DNA of 11,689 nt. Origin: Thermaceae bacterium (GTDB lineage: Bacteria; Deinococcota; Deinococci; Deinococcales; Marinithermaceae). This document shows positions 1-7,971 of the stretch, in pieces. The position numbers were made by a program, and so were the translations under genes. The notes beneath the pieces were generated by a model. That model searched no databases. It was not told the origin of the DNA and worked only from the letters and a program-made list of their open reading frames with translations. Within the stretch, counting starts at the first letter, position 1; the number at the start of each line of letters is the position of its first letter. The stretch lies in contig JALSJG010000219.1 in the NCBI GenBank assembly GCA_026989475.1, positions 1 to 11,689 on the forward strand, given 5' to 3'.

Positions 1-850
1 GGACCTTTCGAGCTCGAGCCCGAGCGTGATCCAAAGCGCGACCACGCTCTCCGAACGCCTCGGCTGGCCGGTGGCGGTGCTCCACGTGGTCGAGGACGGT
101 TACTTAAAAGCTGCCCCCCGGCGGTTTTCCGCCGTCTGGGAGGAGCGCTACCGCCCGCCCCTGGAGGAAGCGAGCCGGGTGCTCGAGGAGCTCGCCCGCC
201 GGGCGCTTTCTGCCCTCGTCCCCGAAGGAGTCGAGACCCAGATCCTCCACGGCAACCCGGTCCGCGAGGTGGCCGGCGAGGCGATCCAGCGGCGGCTCGC
301 GGTGCTCGCCTCCGAGGGCAGGAGCCCGCTTGAGCGGGTAGCCCGGGGCGGGGTCTCCCACTACCTGCTTCACCGGGGCGAGGTCCCGGTCCTGCTGGTG
401 GACGAGAAGCGCCCCCTCACCCGGCTTGGCCGGATCGCGGCGGCGGTGGACGACTCCTCCGCCGGGCTCTCGGCCTGGAAGTACGCGAGCGCCCTGGCCG
501 AGGCCACCGGTGCCGAGGTGATCGCCTTCCACCTCGTGAGCCTGATGCCCGGCTCCTGCTGCATCCCCACCTACCTTCCCCCGGAGCTGATGCAAGAGGC
601 CGGGCTCCTGGAACACGCCAGGAAGGCACTCCTCGAAAAGCTCGGGATCCCCGAGGAGCGGCTTGTGCTCGAGCGCGGCGAGGAGAGCACCGGGCTTTTG
701 GATCTCGCCGCCGCGCACGACGTGGATCTACTGGTCGTCGGCTCCCGCGCCAAGTCCAGCCAGCGCACCCGGCTCGGCCGGACCGTGGTCGAACTCGTCT
801 ACCAGGCCGACCTGCCCTTGCTCATCGTCCCCGAGGCGGCTCACCTCTAG
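1..850 (+). CDS. Universal stress protein, two tandem UspA domains (5' end outside window)
   Basis: This is the 3' part of a tandem universal stress protein, a cytoplasmic family linked to stress survival, often through ATP binding. The frame is open to the left edge and the first visible residues are DLSSSS, the loop after the first strand in Usp domains (typically DLSPSS). The real start therefore lies upstream, and the GTG at 26 is internal. Domain 1 covers roughly the first 135 visible residues and ends in VPVLLV. Domain 2 starts at LGRIAAAVDDS and ends LPLLIVPEA. The ATP-loop motif GxxGx9G(S/T) is degenerate in both: SEGRSPLERVARGG in domain 1 and GSRAKSSQRTRLGRT in domain 2, which has Ala for the second Gly and Arg before the Thr. 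Nucleotide binding is therefore doubtful. The TAG stop overlaps, within the palindrome CTAG, the possible stop of the convergent gene. The family call is firm; the precise role is unknown. Confidence 0.9.
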   Translation, partial: DLSSSSPSVIQSATTLSERLGWPVAVLHVVEDGYLKAAPRRFSAVWEERYRPPLEEASRVLEELARRALSALVPEGVETQILHGNPVREVAGEAIQRRLAVLASEGRSPLERVARGGVSHYLLHRGEVPVLLVDEKRPLTRLGRIAAAVDDSSAGLSAWKYASALAEATGAEVIAFHLVSLMPGSCCIPTYLPPELMQEAGLLEHARKALLEKLGIPEERLVLERGEESTGLLDLAAAHDVDLLVVGSRAKSSQRTRLGRTVVELVYQADLPLLIVPEAAHL

Positions 851-957
851 TAGATCTCGACTTCCCAGCCGGTCAGATCGTGGGGCAGGGGCAGCCCGGC
901 GAACGATACCTGAGAAAGGCCCATAAAGGTCCCGCTAAAGGGGTAGTTGCCCGAAAC
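847..957 (-). other. In-frame coding-like continuation after the TGA of the small exported protein
   Basis: Reading the minus strand straight on from the TGA gives 36 sense codons and then TAG at 847-849. The stretch starts VSGNYPFSGTF and ends DLTGWEVEIY. About 28 of 36 third positions are G or C, like coding sequence nearby. The alternating hydrophobic and polar pattern with aromatic residues suggests the last beta strands of a secreted domain. The TAG shares the CTAG palindrome with the stop of the convergent stress protein gene, which is a natural gene boundary. I infer that the ancestral gene was 847-1311. Confidence 0.5.
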
Positions 958-1311
958 TCAGCCGGATAGGACGTGGTTCGAGTAAAACCCGGGTACCGCG
1001 GTCGAGCACCGGTTCCCCCTGCAGCCGTCGATCATGGATATCGTGGTGAGTGCGCGGGGGTCGGCGATGCCGCCCGGCGCAGTCCAGATCGTTACGCGCA
1101 CCGTATCGTCCTGACCGGTGGCTCCCAGGCAGCCGCCGAATGTGCTGCTGGTGGCGCCGATGCCTGATAACACGCTCTGGGTCGTGTCTACCAGGTTCGC
1201 GCTGTAGATCCAGGACGAGCACAGAGCCTCCGGCTCGACGCACGCCTGCAAGCCGATGACCCGCGTGCCCAGCAGGATGAGCATGGCAGCTCGGACGTAG
1301 CGAATCCTCAT
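958..1311 (-). CDS. Small exported Cys-containing protein, possibly truncated by an in-frame TGA
   Basis: I do not recognise this 117-residue protein. The N-terminus (MRIRYVR, then a short hydrophobic stretch to LQA before Cys24) looks like a signal peptide and could be a weak lipobox (LQAC), although Arg17 in the core is unusual. The mature part has four further cysteines (near residues 33, 62, 96 and 103), which could form disulfides outside the cell. The ATG overlaps the stop of the upstream lipoprotein gene as ATGA, so the two are probably translationally coupled and may work together. After the TGA at 958-960 the same frame stays open for 36 more codons with protein-like composition, so the annotated end may be a nonsense mutation, a recoded codon or a sequencing error. 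Function is unknown. It could also be a decaying gene. Confidence 0.6.
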   Translation of the reverse strand: MRIRYVRAAMLILLGTRVIGLQACVEPEALCSSWIYSANLVDTTQSVLSGIGATSSTFGGCLGATGQDDTVRVTIWTAPGGIADPRALTTISMIDGCRGNRCSTAVPGFYSNHVLSG

Positions 1312-2144
1312 CGGGGCACCTCCACGATCTCGACCGGCCGCCCCTGGAAAACATAGCCGCTCGCGCCAATGCCCGGCCGGACCGCGAAGACCTTCACATG
1401 GCCCGCGTGCGCTTCGACGAGCCGCAGGTCCAGCCGTGACGGTACGGCATAGACCGGGACCAGACCGTAGCGGCTTGATCCAAAGTAGTAGAGCTCTACG
1501 TCTTCCGCCGACGCGCCGTCCTCCAGCTGCAAGCCCGAGCGCGCCAGGGCCACCCCGGGGCTCATGATCTCGCGGACCTCGGGAAAAACGCGGTAGTAGC
1601 TGAGCACGTCGACGTCGTCCTCCGTGGCCTCGCGGAGCCCCCGTACCTCCACCACCTCCCAGGCGGGCGCCCAGACCTCGGCCACCTTTTGGGCGCGGTA
1701 GTAGACCGGGAAGATGTAGTGGTCGCCGAGGCTCCTAACAATCGAGAGCTCGGCCCAGCGGGAGAGGGCGTCCATGCCGAGCGCGTGCCGCTGGGCAGGG
1801 GGTCTGCTCCGGGCCCAGGCTTCGGCCTGCGTCCGCACGGACGCGGGATCCGCCGCCATCAAACTGCGGGCGAGCAGCGCGGAGCCCAGTTCGAAGGCGC
1901 TTGGGTCGGGATTCCTCGGAAGGCGTGCTTGCAGGGATGCGGGGAGTTTACCGTACCACCCGCCGGGGAGGTGCGGACGCGGCTCGGCGAGCAGCAGGGC
2001 GCGCACCTTGTCCGCGGAAAGGTGGACCAGCTGAGCGTGCGGCGTGGGGTTCATTTCCTGGAGCGCCGCCGACGGTTCCTCGGCCGCCCGGCGGCAAGCG
2101 CCGAAGACGGCCACCAGCACCAGCAACAGAAGAATTCCCCTCAA
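1308..2144 (-). CDS. Putative lipoprotein of unknown function
   Basis: A 278-residue exported protein that I cannot place in a family. It starts MRGILLLLVLVAVFGAC: one basic residue, a hydrophobic run and a lipobox-like VFGAC with Cys17 as the probable lipidated residue. The rest is soluble, with an Ala/Arg-rich helical half up to about residue 130 and then a Tyr- and Val-rich half suggesting beta structure (HYIFPVYYR, DVELYYFGSS). The start codon is TTG at 2142-2144. No ATG lies in frame upstream and no clear ribosome site precedes it, so the start is uncertain. It overlaps the small exported protein by ATGA (1308-1311), which indicates an operon. It is divergent from the MFS gene, with 73 bases between. 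It may bind something at the cell surface, but the sequence gives no catalytic motif. Confidence 0.7.
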   Translation of the reverse strand: MRGILLLLVLVAVFGACRRAAEEPSAALQEMNPTPHAQLVHLSADKVRALLLAEPRPHLPGGWYGKLPASLQARLPRNPDPSAFELGSALLARSLMAADPASVRTQAEAWARSRPPAQRHALGMDALSRWAELSIVRSLGDHYIFPVYYRAQKVAEVWAPAWEVVEVRGLREATEDDVDVLSYYRVFPEVREIMSPGVALARSGLQLEDGASAEDVELYYFGSSRYGLVPVYAVPSRLDLRLVEAHAGHVKVFAVRPGIGASGYVFQGRPVEIVEVPR

Positions 2145-2203
2145 AACTCGTATTAGTCTGATAAAGCTTCAACACTCTATGAGATGGGTGAGACCATGGC
2201 CGG

Positions 2204-2209
2204 TATACT
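2204..2209 (+). promoter_or_regulatory. -10 box TATACT for the MFS gene (leaderless start)
   Basis: TATACT is preceded by CCGG and lies 8 bases before the ATG at 2218. With the last T at about -7, transcription would start at about 2216, leaving almost no 5' leader. No convincing -35 box was found at the right distance. The site decides the MFS start codon, because the in-frame ATG at 2179 lies upstream of it. Confidence 0.55.
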
Positions 2210-2217
2210 TGGGTCCA

Positions 2218-3447
2218 ATGCGGCCGCATACGACCCCCTGGTACCTGAGCCTTTCGGCCTACTGGTTCGCCACCAGCTTCAAGTGGTTTTTGGTGCTGCT
2301 CGTGCTGCTGCCGGCGCGGGTGGCCGAGCTGGTGGATCCGGCCGAGAGGGCCACGCGGCTTGGCTGGATCTTCGCCGCGGGAGCGGTCATGGCCGTGGTG
2401 GGACCGCCGGTCTTCGGCTACCTCTCCGACCGCTTTCCCTCCCGCTGGGGCCGCCGCTTGCCCTACCTGGGCCTGGGCGCCTTGCTCACCGCCGCCGGCC
2501 TGCTGGGGATGGCCTACGCCCCCGGCTACTGGAGCCTCTTCGCCGCGTACATCGTCCTGCAACTCGCCGACGACCTGGCCACCGGCCCCTATTCGGCGCT
2601 GATTCCCGACCTGGTGCCGCGCGAACGCCGCGGCACCGCCTCGGGTTGGATGGGGGCGCTGCAGGTCTCGGCGCAGATCGCCGCCGGGATGGTGGGCTTT
2701 GCGGTCGGCCACCTGCCCACCCTGTTCTGGATCACCGCCGGGCTCAACCTCGCCGCTGCGGCCTGGACGCTGGCCTTCATCCGTGAGGCCAAGGACGTCC
2801 CGGGGCGGCGCGAGGGGTTCGTGGAGAGCATGCTAAAGCCGTGGCAAAACCCCGACTTCCGCTGGGTCTGGGGCACGCGCTTTTTGGTGATGTTCGGGCA
2901 GTACGTGGTGCAGACCTACCTGCAGTACTACCTGGCCGACGTGGTCCGGGTCTTCACGCTCTGGGGGCGGAGCGTGGCCCGCGAGGCCTTCCAGGCGGTG
3001 GCGCTTTTGGGCCTGGTCATCTCCGCCGGAGCGGCGGTGAGCTCGGTGCCCGCGGGGCGCTGGTCGGACCGGACGGGCCGCAAGCGGCCCATCTACCTCG
3101 CAGGGGCGGTCATGGCCTCGGCGCTCCTCCCGCTGCTGCTGGCTCCGCGCTACGACGTGCTCGTCCCCGTAGCCCTGCTTTTCGGCCTCGGCTATGGCGT
3201 CTACGCCGCGGTGGACTGGGCGCTGGCCACCGACGTGCTCCGAGCGCCTGAGGCCCACGCCACCGACATGGGGATCTGGCAGACCTCGATCGTCCTGCCA
3301 CAAATCCTGGCCGGGCTCGCCGGGCGCGGGGTGGACGGGCTCAACCGGATCGCCTTTCCCCTCGGCTACGAGGCCGCCTTCGTGGCGGCCGCCCTCGCCT
3401 TCCTCGCCGGGACGCTGCTTGTCGCCCGGGTACGGGGCGTCCGGTAG
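2218..3447 (+). CDS. Major facilitator superfamily (MFS) transporter
   Basis: A 409-residue, strongly hydrophobic inner-membrane transporter with about 12 predicted helices. The MFS motif A appears in both halves: GYLSDRFPSRWGRR near residues 67-80 and GRWSDRTGRKRP near 281-292, in the loops after helices 2 and 8. This shows the usual 6+6 duplication. The first half also has DDLATGPYSALIPDLVPRERRG, a motif-B/C-like stretch seen in sugar- and GPH-like MFS members, so a sugar-like substrate is possible but not shown. I chose the ATG at 2218 because a -10 box lies just upstream and the earlier in-frame ATG (2179) has no SD site. It is transcribed divergently from the lipoprotein gene. The downstream TRAP genes have their own promoter, so it may be monocistronic. 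Substrate and direction of transport are unknown. Confidence 0.88.
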   Translation: MRPHTTPWYLSLSAYWFATSFKWFLVLLVLLPARVAELVDPAERATRLGWIFAAGAVMAVVGPPVFGYLSDRFPSRWGRRLPYLGLGALLTAAGLLGMAYAPGYWSLFAAYIVLQLADDLATGPYSALIPDLVPRERRGTASGWMGALQVSAQIAAGMVGFAVGHLPTLFWITAGLNLAAAAWTLAFIREAKDVPGRREGFVESMLKPWQNPDFRWVWGTRFLVMFGQYVVQTYLQYYLADVVRVFTLWGRSVAREAFQAVALLGLVISAGAAVSSVPAGRWSDRTGRKRPIYLAGAVMASALLPLLLAPRYDVLVPVALLFGLGYGVYAAVDWALATDVLRAPEAHATDMGIWQTSIVLPQILAGLAGRGVDGLNRIAFPLGYEAAFVAAALAFLAGTLLVARVRGVR

Positions 3448-3497
3448 GTTTTTTATGCAGGCAAGACCGGGGAGATGGGGAGTTTTTTACGCCTTCG

Positions 3498-3526
3498 TTG
3501 ACGCGGGACCCCCGTCCCGGTACGAT
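3498..3526 (+). promoter_or_regulatory. Promoter of the TRAP membrane-subunit operon
   Basis: The -35 box is TTGACG (3498-3503) and the -10 box is TACGAT (3521-3526), with an optimal 17-base spacer. Predicted start of transcription is near 3533, giving a leader of about 22 bases that carries the ribosome site GGGAGGAG at 3545-3552. This is the best sigma-70-type promoter in the window. Confidence 0.75.
3504..3519. repeat. Perfect inverted repeat between -35 and -10, possible operator
   Basis: CGGGAC, four C, then GTCCCG: two perfect 6-base arms filling almost the whole promoter spacer. A protein dimer bound here would block polymerase, so a repressor operator is a reasonable inference. In DNA this GC-rich, a chance palindrome is also possible. 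Confidence 0.45.
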
Positions 3527-3554
3527 TTGCTCGAATATTGCTTCGGGAGGAGCT

Positions 3555-4093
3555 ATGCAAACGCTTCTGCACCTGGCCCGGGGGATCGACACCCTCAACG
3601 AGTGGGTGGGGAAGCTCGTATCCTGGCTAACCCTCTTCATGGTCCTCATCGGGGTTTATAACGCGGTCACCCGCAAGCTCTCCCAGAGCATCGGGGTGGA
3701 CCTCTCCTCCAACGCTTATATCGAGCTCCAGTGGTACATGTTCAGCCTGGTCTTTCTGTGGGGAGGGGCCTACACCTATCTACACAACGAGCACGTCCGG
3801 GTCGACGTGATCTACGCCCGGCTCTCGGAGAAGGCCCGGGCCTGGATCGACTTCCTCGGAATCCTCCTCTTCCTCATCCCCTTCTCCCTTCTCATGCTCT
3901 ACGTCGCCTGGCCCATCGTGGTGGAGTCCTGGAGGACCGCGGAGATGTCCCCCGACCCGGGAGGCCTGCCCCGATATCCGCTCAAGAGCGCGTTGATTCT
4001 CGCCTTCGTCCTGCTCCTCCTCCAGGGCATCAGCGAGCTCATCAAGAAACTCGCCCAGATTCAAGCGGGTTCTCCCGGGGAAGGGGGCGCGAC

Positions 4094-4097
<4 letters not shown>
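3555..4097 (+). CDS. dctQ: TRAP transporter small membrane subunit (DctQ family)
   Basis: A 180-residue inner-membrane protein with four predicted helices, near residues 20-38, 57-76, 97-119 and 143-162, which is the normal size and topology of TRAP small subunits. The conserved stretch LHNEHVRVDV after helix 2 is typical of the family, close to the FcbT2/TakQ type (mannitol/chloroaromatic COG group). It pairs with the large subunit to form the membrane part of a Na+-coupled secondary transporter fed by an exported binding protein. The ATG at 3555 is chosen because the strong site GGGAGGAG ends two bases before it and the promoter lies just upstream. An earlier in-frame start at 3498 would lie inside the promoter. 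Its stop overlaps the GTG of the large subunit (GTGA, 4094-4097), so the two are translationally coupled. Confidence 0.92.
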
Positions 4098-5468
<1,371 letters not shown>

Positions 5469-5470
<2 letters not shown>

Positions 5471-5505
5471 AAAAGGTAACCCCCGGCGGGATAACCCGCC
5501 GGGGG
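5469..5505 (-). terminator. Intrinsic terminator of the binding-protein gene, shared by convergent genes
   Basis: Perfect 11-base stem (5480-5490 with 5495-5505) and a four-base loop. On the minus strand it is followed by TTACC and six T, so it fits termination of dctP. The T-run is made from the bases next to the dctM stop codon. On the plus strand there is no T-run, but the stem may still stop or protect dctQM transcripts. Confidence 0.8.
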
Positions 5506-5521
5506 CTCGACCGCTTGGGGA

Positions 5522-6601
5522 TTAAAGTCCCGCGAAGAGGTACTGTCCGATGGCGAGCTCGGTGGTACCGAACCAACGGTGAGCGTCTTCCCGGAAGGCC
5601 TTCCAATCCTCGTAGACCTTCCGGTAGAACTCGTTCTCGGCGGCGAGCTCGTCGTAGAGGGCGAAGGCCTCCTTCTCGGCGGCTTTGAGCACGTCGAGCG
5701 GGAACTTGCGCAGCCGAACCCCGCGCCCGAGCAGGCTCTTCAGCGCGGCCGGGTTCTTGGAGTCGTAATCCACCATCATCTGGAGGTTGGCCTCCGCCGC
5801 CACCGTCTTGAGGATGGCCTGATACTCTGCCGGAAGCTTGTTCCAGGCGTCGAGGTTCACGTAGAAGTGCAGGGTGGGTCCGGGCTCCCACCAGCCAGGG
5901 TAGTAGTAGTACTTGGCCACCTTGTAGAAGCCCAGCTTCTCGTCGTCGTAGGGCCCCACCCACTCGGTGGCGTCAATGGTACCACGCTCCAGGGCCGGGA
6001 AGATCTCCCCGCCCCCGAGCACCTGCACCGTCACCCCAAGCCGGTCCATGACCTTTCCGCCGAGCCCGGGGATGCGCATCTTGAGACCCTTGAGGTCCTC
6101 TACCGAGTTGATCTCCTTGCGGAACCAGCCGCCCATCTGGGCCCCGGTGTTGCCGGCGGGGAACCCGATCATGTTGTACTCGGCGAAGAGCTCGTTCATG
6201 AGCTTGTTGCCGTTGCCGTTGTAGAGCCAGGCATTCTGCACCCGGTAGGTGAAGCCGAAGGGCAGCGCGGTACCGAAGGCGAAGGCCGGGTGCTTGCCGA
6301 TGTAGTAATACGAGGCGGTGTGCCCGGCCTCGACCGTACCCTGCTGCACCGCGTCCACGACCTTCAGCGGCGGAACGATCTCGCCACCAGCGTAAACCCG
6401 GATCTGGAACTTGCCATCGGTGAGCTCGTTCACCCTTCGGGCGATGAGCTCCGCGCCACCGTAGATCGTGTCCAGGGACTTGGGCCAGCTGGTGGCCATC
6501 CGCCAGCGGATCCGCTTTTGGGTCTGGGCGTAGACCGGGCCGAAGACGCTGGAGGCCGCCACGCCGGCCGCGGCCTTCTTAATAAACTCACGCCTCTTCA
6601 T
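5522..6601 (-). CDS. dctP: TRAP transporter solute-binding protein, 2-oxoacid/lactate type, Tat-exported
   Basis: A 359-residue periplasmic substrate-binding protein. The N-terminus MKRREFIKKAAAGVAAS is a clear twin-arginine (Tat) signal (RREFIKK), with cleavage probably after VYA near residue 25, so it is exported folded. The body matches the TakP/TTHA0766/FcbT1 group. Residues in the places that bind the carboxylate and metal in that group are visible: Gln155 (NTGAQ), Arg176 (KMRIPG), Glu213-Trp214 (DATEWVGPYDD) and Glu239 (PGWWEP). From the characterised relatives (TakP with 2-oxoacids, TTHA0766 with calcium lactate, from memory) I infer a small carboxylate ligand such as lactate or pyruvate. 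The start ATG has the site GGAAAGGGGG nine bases upstream. It has its own promoter, but lies 86 bases after the uracil permease on the same strand, and convergent to the membrane-subunit genes it should serve. Confidence 0.93.
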   Translation of the reverse strand: MKRREFIKKAAAGVAASSVFGPVYAQTQKRIRWRMATSWPKSLDTIYGGAELIARRVNELTDGKFQIRVYAGGEIVPPLKVVDAVQQGTVEAGHTASYYYIGKHPAFAFGTALPFGFTYRVQNAWLYNGNGNKLMNELFAEYNMIGFPAGNTGAQMGGWFRKEINSVEDLKGLKMRIPGLGGKVMDRLGVTVQVLGGGEIFPALERGTIDATEWVGPYDDEKLGFYKVAKYYYYPGWWEPGPTLHFYVNLDAWNKLPAEYQAILKTVAAEANLQMMVDYDSKNPAALKSLLGRGVRLRKFPLDVLKAAEKEAFALYDELAAENEFYRKVYEDWKAFREDAHRWFGTTELAIGQYLFAGL

Positions 6602-6638
6602 GTGCCATAACCCCCTTTCCTAGGTCCGTGGCGCTTCG

Positions 6639-6668
6639 AGTATATGGGCTCCCTTCGCGAAAATGCAA
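6639..6668 (-). promoter_or_regulatory. Promoter of the TRAP binding-protein gene
   Basis: On the minus strand the -35 box is TTGCAT (6663-6668) and the -10 box is TATACT (6639-6644), with an 18-base spacer. Predicted start is near 6632, giving a leader of about 31 bases with its ribosome site at 6611-6620. An inverted repeat, CCCTT (6651-6655) and AAGGG (6667-6671), overlaps the -35 region and may be an operator or chance. Confidence 0.65.
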
Positions 6669-6687
6669 GGGCAGTATGGATTTATGC

Positions 6688-7905
6688 TCATTCCGTAGCG
6701 TCGATCTCGCGGGGGAGCAGCAGGTTGGCCAGGATCCCCACCAGGGCGGCGAGGCTCATCCCCGTCACCTTGAGAGGCACCTCGGCCCCCGCCACCTTGA
6801 GCGTGCCGAGATCGGCCACCGCGCCCCCAAGGCCGAGCACCAGGATGAGCGAGACCACGATCAGGTTCCGCGAGTGGGTGAAGTCGATCTTGGCTTCCGC
6901 CAGGGTGCGGATCCCGATCGAGGCGATCATCCCGAAGAGCAGGATCGAGATCCCCCCGAGCACCCCCTGGGGCAGGGTTTGAAGAACCGCGGCAAGCTTG
7001 GGAGATAGTCCGAGGAGGATGGCAAAAAGCGCCCCGATCCGGAGCACCGAGGGATCGTAGACCCTGGTTACCGCCAGCACGCCGGTGTTCTCCGAATAGG
7101 TGGTGTTGGGGGGACCGCCCAGGAACCCGGCGAGGGCGGTGGCCGCCCCGTCGCCGAGCAGGGTGCGGTGCAGGCCCGGGCGCTCGAAGAAGTCCTTGCC
7201 CACCACCCGGCCGTTTGTGAGGATGTCGCCGATGTGCTCCATCACGGTGACGATCGCCACCGGGGCGATGAGCAGTACCGCGCCCCATTCCAGGGTGGGG
7301 GCGACGAAGGGGGGAAGGCCGAACCAGGCCGCCTCCCGGATGGGCGCGGTGTCCACCCGACCGAGGAGGAGGGCGACCAGGTAGCCGACGGCCACCCCGG
7401 TGATCACCGGCAACATCTTGAAAAGCCCGCGGAAGAAGACCGCCGCCACGATCGCCGCGGCCAGGGTGACGAGGGCGAGCAGCCAGTCGTTTTTCGCCAT
7501 GTCCACCGCCACCGGCGCGAGCGTCAGCCCGATCACCACGATCACCGGCCCGGTGACCACCGGGGGAAAGAGCTCCCGCACGCGCCGGCTGCCCACCGCC
7601 ATCACGAGCAGGGCGAAAAGGGCGTAGACGAGGCCGGCGGCGACGATTCCACCCCCCACCGCGGCAAGACCGAAGCCCGCCTTCTGGGCGGCGATGATGG
7701 GAGCGATGAAGGCGAACGAAGAGCCCAGGAAGACCGGCACCATGCCCCCGGCGATCAGGTGGAAGAGCAGGGTGCCAAGGCCGGCGGTAATGAGCGCAAC
7801 CGATGGGTGCAGCCCGGTCAGAAGCGGCACCAAGACGGTGGCGCCGAACATCGCGACCGTGTGCTGCAGACCCAGGACGATCTTCTTCTCCCAACCCAGC
7901 TGCAT
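6688..7905 (-). CDS. uraA: Uracil permease, NCS2 family (UraA/PyrP type)
   Basis: A 405-residue inner-membrane nucleobase:cation symporter of the NCS2 family, which imports uracil for pyrimidine salvage. It contains the two glutamates of the UraA substrate and proton site: Glu223 in VTVMEHIGDI and Glu272 in NTTYSENTGV. These sit 49 residues apart, the same separation as Glu241 and Glu290 of E. coli UraA. The stretch GGPPNTTYSENTG is typical of uracil rather than xanthine/urate permeases. Length is close to the family norm (about 430), with a short N-terminus starting MQLGWEKKIVLGLQH. The ATG at 7903-7905 has the strong site GGAGGT just upstream. The leader contains a complete intrinsic terminator, so expression is probably controlled by attenuation, as is common for pyrimidine genes. 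No terminator was found before the binding-protein gene downstream, so some readthrough is possible. Confidence 0.93.
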   Translation of the reverse strand: MQLGWEKKIVLGLQHTVAMFGATVLVPLLTGLHPSVALITAGLGTLLFHLIAGGMVPVFLGSSFAFIAPIIAAQKAGFGLAAVGGGIVAAGLVYALFALLVMAVGSRRVRELFPPVVTGPVIVVIGLTLAPVAVDMAKNDWLLALVTLAAAIVAAVFFRGLFKMLPVITGVAVGYLVALLLGRVDTAPIREAAWFGLPPFVAPTLEWGAVLLIAPVAIVTVMEHIGDILTNGRVVGKDFFERPGLHRTLLGDGAATALAGFLGGPPNTTYSENTGVLAVTRVYDPSVLRIGALFAILLGLSPKLAAVLQTLPQGVLGGISILLFGMIASIGIRTLAEAKIDFTHSRNLIVVSLILVLGLGGAVADLGTLKVAGAEVPLKVTGMSLAALVGILANLLLPREIDATE

Positions 7906-7930
7906 GCTTACCTCCCCCCGAGCGAGGCCT

Positions 7931-7958
7931 AAAAAAAGCGCCCCGAAAAACGGGGCGC
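7931..7958 (-). terminator. Attenuator: intrinsic terminator inside the uracil permease leader
   Basis: On the minus strand: GCGCCCCG, loop of five T, CGGGGCGC, then seven T. The stem is a perfect 8 base pairs with a textbook T-run, only about 25 bases before the permease start codon. The gene on the other side is divergent, so this cannot be the end of another minus-strand gene and must act within the permease leader unless a promoter lies between, which I do not see. Confidence 0.8.
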
Positions 7959-7971
7959 CACGCGCGCGTGG
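7958..7971. repeat. Perfect 14-base palindrome CCACGCGCGCGTGG in the permease leader
   Basis: Self-complementary over its full length. As RNA it could fold with a CGCG loop and a 5-base-pair stem. On the plus strand it is followed directly by five T (7972-7976), giving a weak terminator that faces prfB and lies back to back with the minus-strand attenuator. It could equally be a protein-binding site. Confidence 0.5.

Noticed and set aside
104..718. Long minus-strand open frame opposite the stress protein
   Set aside because: Pro/Gly/Arg-rich shadow of the real plus-strand gene, with no recognisable motif. The same applies to open frames at 6620-7894 (-), 5579-6610 (+), 4253-5053 (-) and 7168-7932 (+).
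940..960. Selenocysteine insertion at the TGA (958-960)
   Set aside because: No convincing SECIS-like hairpin follows the TGA; only a 3-bp stem can be drawn, and no Sec-protein motif surrounds it.
935..1369. Alternative 144-residue minus-strand frame over the small exported protein
   Set aside because: It has no signal peptide logic and is rich in Arg and His, and it overlaps the lipoprotein gene end more deeply. The 958-1311 frame, with signal peptide and ATGA coupling, is better.
2044..2217. Longer N-terminus for the MFS transporter (from 2044 or 2179)
   Set aside because: It would overlap the divergent lipoprotein start or precede the -10 box. The added residues are not membrane-like and lack an SD site.
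3420..3455. Possible terminator after the MFS gene (CGCCC...GGGCG then T-run)
   Set aside because: Eight or more bases separate the stem from the T-run and the loop is GC-rich, so it is not a convincing intrinsic terminator.
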